Assembly: GCF_000383595.1 (NCBI RefSeq)
Contig: NZ_KB911581.1
Span: forward strand, 2,920,265 to 2,984,264
Length of the DNA stretch: 64,000 nt
From: Streptomyces bottropensis ATCC 25435
GTDB taxonomy: Bacteria; Actinomycetota; Actinomycetes; Streptomycetales; Streptomycetaceae
Direction: 5' to 3'
Made by a program: the position numbers and the translations under genes. Under the pieces are notes generated by a model that was not told the origin of the DNA, made no database searches, and saw only the letters and a list, made by a program, of their open reading frames with translations. The number at the start of each line of letters is the position of its first letter. Within the stretch, counting starts at the first letter, position 1. Of this stretch, positions 58,746-64,000 are shown one piece after another.

Positions 58746-60314
58746 ATGGCACCACCCACCCTCGCCCCCGCCCCCCTCGTCCTGAAGTCCGGCACGGCCT
58801 GGACCGACGCCTGGCAGCGCTGTCTGACCATCGCCCCCGAGGCCTTCCGGGACGACCGCGTCCTCAACCACTGGAGCGCCGCCTGGCGCCCCGACGGCCG
58901 GGCCCTGCCCGCCACCAGCCCCGTCGACGGACGTCCCGTCGCCGCCCCGCCCCGCCTGGACGGGATCACCGCCCACCAGGCGGTCAGGGCCTCCCTCGAC
59001 CAGCACCGGGCCTGGCGCCACGTCCCCCTCGACGAACGCCGCGCCCGGGTCGCCGCCACCCTCGACGCCCTCACCCACCACCGCGAACTGCTCGCCCTGC
59101 TCCTCGTCTGGGAGATCGGCAAACCCTGGCGGCTCGCGCAGGCCGACGTCGACCGGGCCATCGACGGCGTCCGCTGGTACGTCGACGGAATCGAACCCAT
59201 GCTCGAAGGCCGGATCCCCCTCGACGGGCCGGTCTCCAACATCGCGAGCTGGAACTACCCGATGAGCGTCCTCGTCCACGCGATGCTGGTCCAGGCGCTG
59301 GCGGGGAACGCGGTCATCGCCAAGACCCCGACCGACGGCGGCGTCGCCTGCCTCACCCTGGCCACCGCCCTCGCCGCCCGCGAGGGCCTGCCCCTCACCC
59401 TCGTCAGCGGCAGCGGGGGCGAGCTGTCGGAGGCGCTCGTGCGGGCCCCGGAGATCGGCTGCGTCTCCTTCGTCGGCGGCCGCGACACCGGCGCCGCCGT
59501 GGCCACCGCCGTCGCCGACCTGGGCAAACGGCATGTCCTGGAGCAGGAGGGGCTGAACACCTGGGGCATCTGGAACCACACCGACTGGGACACCCTCGCC
59601 GCCGTCGTCCCCAAGCTCTTCGACTACGGCAAGCAGCGCTGCACGGCGTATCCGCGCTTCGTCGTCCAGCGGGAACTGTTCGACGAGTTCCTCGCTGCCT
59701 ACCTCCCGGCGGTCCGCACCCTCAGGGTCGGCCACCCGCTCGCCGTGGAGCACCCCGAGGACCCGTACCCGAAGCTGGACTTCGGGCCCGTCATCAACGC
59801 GGCCAAGGCCAAGGAGCTGACCGACCAGGTCGCCGAGGCCGTCGACCGGGGCGCCGTCCCGCTGCACCGGGGCGGGCTCGCCGACGCGCGCTTCCTGCCC
59901 GGCCAGGACACCGGCGCGTACGTCCAGCCCGTCACGCTCCTCAACCCGCCCCCGTCCTCCCCGCTCCACCACGCGGAACCCTTCGGCCCCGTCGACACGA
60001 TCGTCCTGGTCGACACCGAGGCCGAACTGCTCGCCGCCATGAACGCCTCCAACGGAGCGCTCGTCGCCACCCTCTCCACCGACGACCGGGCGACGTACGA
60101 GCGGCTCGCCCCCCAGATCCGGGCGTTCAAGGTCGGCCACGGCACACCCCGCTCCCGCGGCGACCGCGACGAACTGTTCGGGGGCTTCGGCGCCTCCTGG
60201 CGGGGCGCCTTCGTCGGCGGCGACCTGCTGGTGAAGGCCGTCACGCGCGGTCCGGCGGGGGAGCGGCTGCCGGGGAACTTCCCCGGGTACCACCTCATGC
60301 CGCCCGCGGCCTGA
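58746..60314 (+). CDS. Aldehyde dehydrogenase superfamily protein
   Basis: A 522-residue member of the aldehyde dehydrogenase superfamily. NIASWNYPMSVLVHAMLVQALAGNAVIAKTPTDG is the substrate/cofactor channel region. The general base Glu is in VLEQEGLNTWGIW (in place of ELGG) and the catalytic Cys is in YGKQRCTAYPRFVV. HHAEPFGPVDTIVLVD matches the usual EeFGP motif. The N-terminal 70 residues are not typical of any branch I know. It lies 92 bases after the SucD-like gene on the same strand, probably in the same unit, and could handle a CoA-derived semialdehyde or glyoxylate-type aldehyde. That role is inferred from place only. Two hairpins follow it. Confidence 0.85.
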   Translation: MAPPTLAPAPLVLKSGTAWTDAWQRCLTIAPEAFRDDRVLNHWSAAWRPDGRALPATSPVDGRPVAAPPRLDGITAHQAVRASLDQHRAWRHVPLDERRARVAATLDALTHHRELLALLLVWEIGKPWRLAQADVDRAIDGVRWYVDGIEPMLEGRIPLDGPVSNIASWNYPMSVLVHAMLVQALAGNAVIAKTPTDGGVACLTLATALAAREGLPLTLVSGSGGELSEALVRAPEIGCVSFVGGRDTGAAVATAVADLGKRHVLEQEGLNTWGIWNHTDWDTLAAVVPKLFDYGKQRCTAYPRFVVQRELFDEFLAAYLPAVRTLRVGHPLAVEHPEDPYPKLDFGPVINAAKAKELTDQVAEAVDRGAVPLHRGGLADARFLPGQDTGAYVQPVTLLNPPPSSPLHHAEPFGPVDTIVLVDTEAELLAAMNASNGALVATLSTDDRATYERLAPQIRAFKVGHGTPRSRGDRDELFGGFGASWRGAFVGGDLLVKAVTRGPAGERLPGNFPGYHLMPPAA

Positions 60315-60319
60315 GACCG

Positions 60320-60386
60320 CCGCGGCGTGATCGTCCGATCACCGCGGGTGAGGTCGTGCGGGCCTGCGTGACGAGGCCCGCACGAC
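60320..60386 (+). terminator. Double terminator after the aldehyde dehydrogenase gene
   Basis: The first hairpin pairs CCGCGGCGTGATCG with CGATCACCGCGG (60320-60347, small bulge). The second is a perfect 12-bp stem, GTCGTGCGGGCC with GGCCCGCACGAC (60353-60386). Together they should end the sucCD-like transcript before the tRNA gene. Confidence 0.7.
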
Positions 60387-60488
60387 CCCGTCCGGAGCCC
60401 GGATATGCAGGTGAAGGGCACTCCGAAGTCTTGGTATTGTTGTCCATGTCGCCGCCGGGAGCACTCCTGGCAAGGCGGCGGACACCTG

Positions 60489-60573
60489 GTCCGGGTGGCG
60501 GAATGGCAGACGCGCTAGCTTGAGGTGCTAGTGCCCTTTATCGGGCGTGGGGGTTCAAGTCCCCCCTCGGACA
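60489..60573 (+). tRNA. tRNA-Leu (anticodon GAG)
   Basis: An 85-base class II tRNA. The acceptor stem GTCCGGG pairs with CTCGGAC (one G-T pair). The anticodon stem CTAGC/GCTAG encloses TTGAGGT, giving anticodon GAG at 60522-60524. It has the long variable arm of leucine tRNAs, and the T loop is GGTTCAAGTCC. CCA is not encoded. It reads CUC and CUU codons. Confidence 0.95.
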
Positions 60574-60594
60574 CTCGCTACGGCGATGAGCATG

Positions 60595-60628
60595 CGAAGG
60601 GCCCCGACCGACCGGTCGGGGTCCTTCG
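60595..60628 (+). terminator. Terminator after tRNA-Leu
   Basis: CGAAGGGCCCCGACC pairs with GGTCGGGGTCCTTCG across the loop GACC, with one G-T pair. It starts 22 bases after the tRNA. The remaining 230 bases to the mannanase gene contain no gene and no second copy of the tRNA end that would suggest an integrated element. Confidence 0.8.
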
Positions 60629-60860
60629 CGTTCTCGTGGCCCCGGGCGATGCCCCAGGCGATGTCACGGATGCGGAGTCCCGTGATCCTTTCAGGCGACC
60701 CGCTCGCGCTCAGGCTCTTTCCTTTCCCCCCAACCTCTAGTCAAATAGCGGCACTTGAACCACACGCGTGTCACGCGCCGGCGCCGTCCCCGACCAGGAC
60801 GCCTTTCTCGGCCGGCCGACCGCGTCACGGGAAGGACCCCCACACGTGCCGGAGAGACAC

Positions 60861-62876
60861 ATGCCCATTTCCCCCCTGAAGCGTCGCGCGTTCATCCTCC
60901 TGGGGGCCGCGGTCGCCGCGGCGGCCGGCACCCGGACATCCGTGGCCGCCACGGCGGCCTCCCCCTCGGGGCCGCCCGGCACGCCGACGCCGGTCCGGAT
61001 CGTCGACGACCGGGCGACCCCCGCCACCCGCGCGCTGTTCGCGTACCTGAAGCGGCAGCAGGGCAGAGGCATCCTGTTCGGGCACCAGCACGACCTGACC
61101 TACGGCTTCACCTTCACCACACCCGACGGCAGGGCGTCCGACACCAGAGCGGCGGTGGGCGACTACCCCGCGGTCTTCGGCTGGGACACCCTCGTCCTCG
61201 ACGGCGACGAACGCCCCGGCGCCGAGAACGGCACCGACGCCGAGAACATCGCCGCGCTCAGCCGGTGCATCCGGCAGGGGGACGCGCGCGGTGGGATCAA
61301 CACCCTCAGCGCCCACATGCCGAACTTCGTCACCGGCAAGGACTTCCGGGACACCTCGGGCCGGGTCGTCGGCCAGATCCTCCCCGGCGGCGCGCGGCAC
61401 GCGCGCTTCAACCGGTTCCTCGACCGCCTCGCGAAGGCCGTCAAGGGCGCGCGGCGCCCGGACGGCACCGCCATCCCCGTCATCTTCCGGCCCTTCCACG
61501 AGAACAACGGGGGCTGGTTCTGGTGGGGCGCCGGTCACACCACCTCGGGCGAGTTCATCGAGCTGTTCCGCTACACCGTCGAATACCTGCGCGACACCAA
61601 GGGCGTACACAATCTCCTCTACGCCTACTCGCCCAACTCCAGTCTCGGTGGGGACCCGGCCGGCTACCTCAGGACCTACCCCGGTGACCGCTTCGTCGAC
61701 GTCCTCGGCTACGACTCCTACGACGAGGGCGCCGGTCCGACCCCCTGGCTCGACGGTCTGGTGCGGGACCTGGCCATGGTGGTCCGGCTGGCCGACGAGC
61801 GGGACAAGGTGCCGGCCCTCACGGAGTTCGGGGAGAGCGGCACCGAGGTCCGCGACCCGCAGTGGTTCACGCGTCTGCTGCGGGCCGTCGAGGCGGACCC
61901 GCTGGCCCGCCGGGTGACCTACATGCCCACGTGGGCCAACTTCGGAGGCACCAGGCGCGCCTACGTGCCGTACCCGGGGCACGCCCTGCTGCCGGACTTC
62001 GTCCGGTTCCATCAGGATCCCTACACCCTGTTCGCCTCCGATCTGCGGGGAGTGTTCGCCGCCCGCACCACCGCCGTCAGGAACGGCCCGTCCGTGCATC
62101 TGGTGACACCCACGGACCGGCAGCGCGTGACGGCCGCCAGGACCACCGTCCGCGTGCGGGTCACGCCCGCGCGGGCGAGCCGGGTCACCTACTCCGTGGA
62201 CGGCGGGCGCGCCCGGCCCCTGCGCCTGGACGCGGACGGCTACCACTCGGCCACCTGGTCGATCGGCGCGGCCCCGCGCAAGAAGGGCTCGGCGACCCTC
62301 ACCGTGCGCGCGCGGGTGGGCGGTGAGACCCTCACCGACTCCGCCGTCGTCCTCCTCGGCGAGGCCGCCCCCCTGCCCGCCGGCTGGATCGACGACTTCG
62401 AGGGGTATGCCGGGGACGATGTCGCCCTCGGCGAGGCGTACACCCACCTCAACGCCCACACCCTCACCCTGTCGCCCGACCACAAGTCCTCGGGCTCCTA
62501 CGGACTGGCCTACGCCTACGACTTCACCGGCGCCGCGTTCACCGGCATCGGCCGGCCGGTCGTCGCGGACTGGTCCGGCTTCACCTGCCTGGCGCTGTGG
62601 CTGCGGGGCGACGGCTCGGAGAACGCCGGGGCGCTCGAGATCGTCGCCGACGGAGTCCCGTTCCAGTACAGGTTTCCGCTGGACGACACGAGCGGGCAGG
62701 AGATCAAGGCCCCCTTCGGCGAGTTCCAGCCCGCTCCCTGGGACACCGAGCATCCCACCGCCGTGCTCGACGCGGCCCGTCTGGCCAAGGTGACGGCGTT
62801 CAATCTGTACCTCGGCCGGGGCGGCGGGACGGTGACCAAGGGCGTCGTCCACGTGGACGACATCAGGGCCGAGTGA
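60861..62876 (+). CDS. Secreted GH26 beta-mannanase-like enzyme with C-terminal accessory domains
   Basis: 671 residues. ATG at 60861 follows GGAGAG. The signal is PLKRRAFILLGAAVAAAAGTRTSVAA (about 6-31). The GH26 barrel covers about residues 45-400. ILFGHQHDLTYGF is the family opening, RPFHENNGGWFWWG carries the acid/base Glu (about 212) and ALTEFGES the nucleophile Glu (about 322). An Ig-like domain follows (VHLVTPTDRQRVTAARTTVRVRV), and then a CBM11/CIA30-like beta domain from WIDDFEGYAGDD to GVVHVDDIRAE. It would cut beta-mannan outside the cell. It stands alone between the tRNA and the leader/EF-G genes. Confidence 0.9.
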   Translation: MPISPLKRRAFILLGAAVAAAAGTRTSVAATAASPSGPPGTPTPVRIVDDRATPATRALFAYLKRQQGRGILFGHQHDLTYGFTFTTPDGRASDTRAAVGDYPAVFGWDTLVLDGDERPGAENGTDAENIAALSRCIRQGDARGGINTLSAHMPNFVTGKDFRDTSGRVVGQILPGGARHARFNRFLDRLAKAVKGARRPDGTAIPVIFRPFHENNGGWFWWGAGHTTSGEFIELFRYTVEYLRDTKGVHNLLYAYSPNSSLGGDPAGYLRTYPGDRFVDVLGYDSYDEGAGPTPWLDGLVRDLAMVVRLADERDKVPALTEFGESGTEVRDPQWFTRLLRAVEADPLARRVTYMPTWANFGGTRRAYVPYPGHALLPDFVRFHQDPYTLFASDLRGVFAARTTAVRNGPSVHLVTPTDRQRVTAARTTVRVRVTPARASRVTYSVDGGRARPLRLDADGYHSATWSIGAAPRKKGSATLTVRARVGGETLTDSAVVLLGEAAPLPAGWIDDFEGYAGDDVALGEAYTHLNAHTLTLSPDHKSSGSYGLAYAYDFTGAAFTGIGRPVVADWSGFTCLALWLRGDGSENAGALEIVADGVPFQYRFPLDDTSGQEIKAPFGEFQPAPWDTEHPTAVLDAARLAKVTAFNLYLGRGGGTVTKGVVHVDDIRAE

Positions 62877-62897
62877 AGCACCCGGCGGAAAATGCGG

Positions 62898-62926
62898 TGA
62901 CCCGGCCCCGTCGCTGTCCCTAGACT
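62898..62926 (+). promoter_or_regulatory. HrdB-type promoter before the leader ORF and EF-G paralogue
   Basis: GTGACC (62898-62903) and TAGACT (62921-62926) are separated by 17 bases, close to the housekeeping -35/-10 pattern of streptomycetes. It is about 36 bases before the leader ORF start. Confidence 0.5.
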
Positions 62927-62961
62927 CACCGCACCAAGTGACGAGAGAGGGGAGCCCGGCC

Positions 62962-63078
62962 ATGTGCGACCGCACCGCCGTCGTCGTTCCCCGTTCCCTG
63001 TACGAGGTGATCCTCGTGTCCTCGTCGGTCCGGTGCCCGCTGCGCGGCCGGTACCGGATGCCCGTGACGCACGTCTGA
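62962..63078 (+). CDS. Leader peptide ORF (38 aa) before an EF-G paralogue
   Basis: ATG at 62962 follows AGGGGAG at good spacing and runs 38 codons to TGA at 63076-63078. The peptide is [18 protein letters not shown], then [13 protein letters not shown] and RMPVTHV. It has no known domain. A perfect hairpin starts 12 bases after its stop and the EF-G paralogue lies 120 bases beyond. This promoter-leader-hairpin order is how ribosome-sensing attenuators are built, so the peptide is likely a sensor, not an enzyme. Translation has not been shown, and a short chance ORF remains possible. Confidence 0.55.
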   Translation: MCDRTAVVVPRSLYEVILVSSSVRCPLRGRYRMPVTHV

Positions 63079-63089
63079 CGTCGAACCCC

Positions 63090-63127
63090 TGTGCGTGTGA
63101 CGGAGCGACAGCTCCGTCACACGCACA
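63090..63127 (+). promoter_or_regulatory. Attenuator-like hairpin between leader ORF and EF-G paralogue
   Basis: TGTGCGTGTGACGGAGC and its exact complement form a 17-bp stem with the loop GACA. It sits after the leader stop and 73 bases before the EF-G paralogue start. It can end transcription unless a stalled or slow ribosome on the leader changes the fold, but no competing stem was worked out. Confidence 0.6.
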
Positions 63128-63200
63128 CGTTCTCGGCGTCCGCCGTCCCCGCACGGGAATCGCGCTGCCCCGAAACAGCTCAGCTGAAAGGCCACGGGCC

Positions 63201-64000
63201 ATGCGCAGCACCGTCACCACCCACGCCGACCCTCTGACCGCCGTCCGCAACCTGGGCATCCTCGCCCACGTCGACGCCGGCAAGACCACCGTCACCGAGC
63301 GGTTCCTGTACGCCACGGGGACCACGCACAAGCGCGGAGAGGTCCACGACGGCACCACCGTCACCGACTTCGACCCGCAGGAGCGCGACCGCGGCATCAC
63401 CATCTTCGCGGCGGCCGTGAGCTGCGCCTGGGACGGGCACCGGATCAACCTGATCGACACCCCGGGCCATGTCGACTTCGCCGACGAGGTGGAGCGTTCG
63501 CTCAGGGTGCTCGACGGCGCGATCGCCGTGTTCGACGCGGTCGCCGGGGTCGAGCCGCAGAGCGAGTCGGTGTGGCGGCAGGCCGACCGGCACGGCGTCC
63601 CGCGTATCGCCTTCGTCAACAAGCTGGACCGCGCGGGCGCCGACCTCGACACGGCCGTCGACTCGATCCGGCGGCGGCTCCATCCGGTGCCGCTGGTGGT
63701 GCAGTTGCCGATCGGCCGGGAGGACGCCTTCCTCGGAGTGGTGGACCTGCTCCGGATGCGGGCGCTGGTCTGGGCGGACGGCGACGACACGGCCGCGGAG
63801 GTTCCGGTGCCGGACGACCTGCGGGAGGAGGCGCGACGACGCCGACGGCTGCTGGAGGAGGCGGTGGCGGAACTGCATCCCCTGGCGCTGGAGGAGTTCT
63901 GCGCCGAGTCCGCGCTGAGCGCGCGGACGCTGGCCTCGGCGCTGCGCGACCTGACCCGCACGGGTGAGGGCGTGGTCGTGCTGTGCGGCTCGGCCTACCG
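63201..64000 (+). CDS. Elongation factor G paralogue (translational GTPase), 3' part outside window
   Basis: The first 266 residues are a translational GTPase. G1 is AHVDAGKTT, the switch I region is [20 protein letters not shown]3 is DTPGHVDF, and G4 is FVNKLDR. Divergence from housekeeping EF-G (for example [17 protein letters not shown] and [13 protein letters not shown]) suggests the second EF-G of streptomycetes or a ribosome-protection relative. ATG at 63201 is given; AAAGG lies upstream. A leader ORF and a hairpin before it suggest control by ribosome state. Its translation-factor role is certain, but the exact duty (recycling, stress or drug protection) cannot be decided from this part. 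Confidence 0.9.
   Translation, partial: MRSTVTTHADPLTAVRNLGILAHVDAGKTTVTERFLYATGTTHKRGEVHDGTTVTDFDPQERDRGITIFAAAVSCAWDGHRINLIDTPGHVDFADEVERSLRVLDGAIAVFDAVAGVEPQSESVWRQADRHGVPRIAFVNKLDRAGADLDTAVDSIRRRLHPVPLVVQLPIGREDAFLGVVDLLRMRALVWADGDDTAAEVPVPDDLREEARRRRRLLEEAVAELHPLALEEFCAESALSARTLASALRDLTRTGEGVVVLCGSAY

Noticed and set aside
60489-60860. tRNA-Leu as the attachment site of an integrated element
   Set aside because: No repeat of the tRNA 3' end, no integrase and no change in gene style next to it within the window.

Overview
The window looks like a Streptomyces chromosome, or a close relative. G+C is very high with strong G/C preference at third codon positions, GTG starts are common, there are many Tat-type signals, AGGAG-type ribosome sites and ATGA/GTGA overlaps, and several families are typical of actinomycetes (GntR-FCD, ROK, DUF4185, ebo-like genes). 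Only one likely real gene carries an unambiguous in-frame TTA codon.

Layout. 1-3.4 kb: end of a methyltransferase, an SDR, an aldo-keto reductase and a secreted lyase-like protein with a DasR-like box. 3.4-11 kb: long-chain acyl-CoA ligase, LysR regulator divergent from a BASS-type carrier, DUF4185 protein and a secreted GH33 sialidase. 11.3-19.6 kb: an NAD-type formate dehydrogenase operon (panE-like, catalytic subunit, NuoE-NuoF fusion, ferredoxin subunit, fdhD) divergent from an oxalate/formate (OFA) transporter with a 45-residue companion. 19.7-22.8 kb: three envelope sugar-transfer genes. 22.8-26.3 kb: a probable IS5-family composite element carrying a serine hydrolase and a TetR regulator. 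26.7-28.6 kb: FabH-like synthase and a GntR-FCD regulator. 28.6-30.2 kb: an IS200/IS605 element with intact tnpB and ruined tnpA. 30.3-49.7 kb: ROK regulator, ribose-type ABC importer, sugar-modifying enzymes, two large secreted carbohydrate proteins and an ebo-like operon. 49.8-60.3 kb: second oxalate locus (OFA transporter, NDP-forming acyl-CoA synthetase, formyl-CoA transferase, oxalyl-CoA decarboxylase-like enzyme) divergent from a second succinyl-CoA synthetase pair and an aldehyde dehydrogenase. 60.5-64 kb: tRNA-Leu(GAG), secreted GH26 mannanase, and a short leader ORF plus hairpin before an EF-G paralogue cut by the window end.

Main integrated reading. The two oxalate/formate loci, over 30 kb apart, together encode uptake, CoA activation, decarboxylation and formate oxidation, plus a PanE-like reductase that could send oxalyl-CoA to glyoxylate. 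Related operator-like sites sit before panE/OFA, before the GntR gene and between the decarboxylase and sucC-like genes, so that GntR protein may control both loci. The second notable system is the ebo-like operon, which lacks the UbiA and sugar-phosphate cyclase genes in this window and instead starts with an inositol-3-phosphate synthase homologue.

All functional calls come from reading the translations and motifs; no database search was run.
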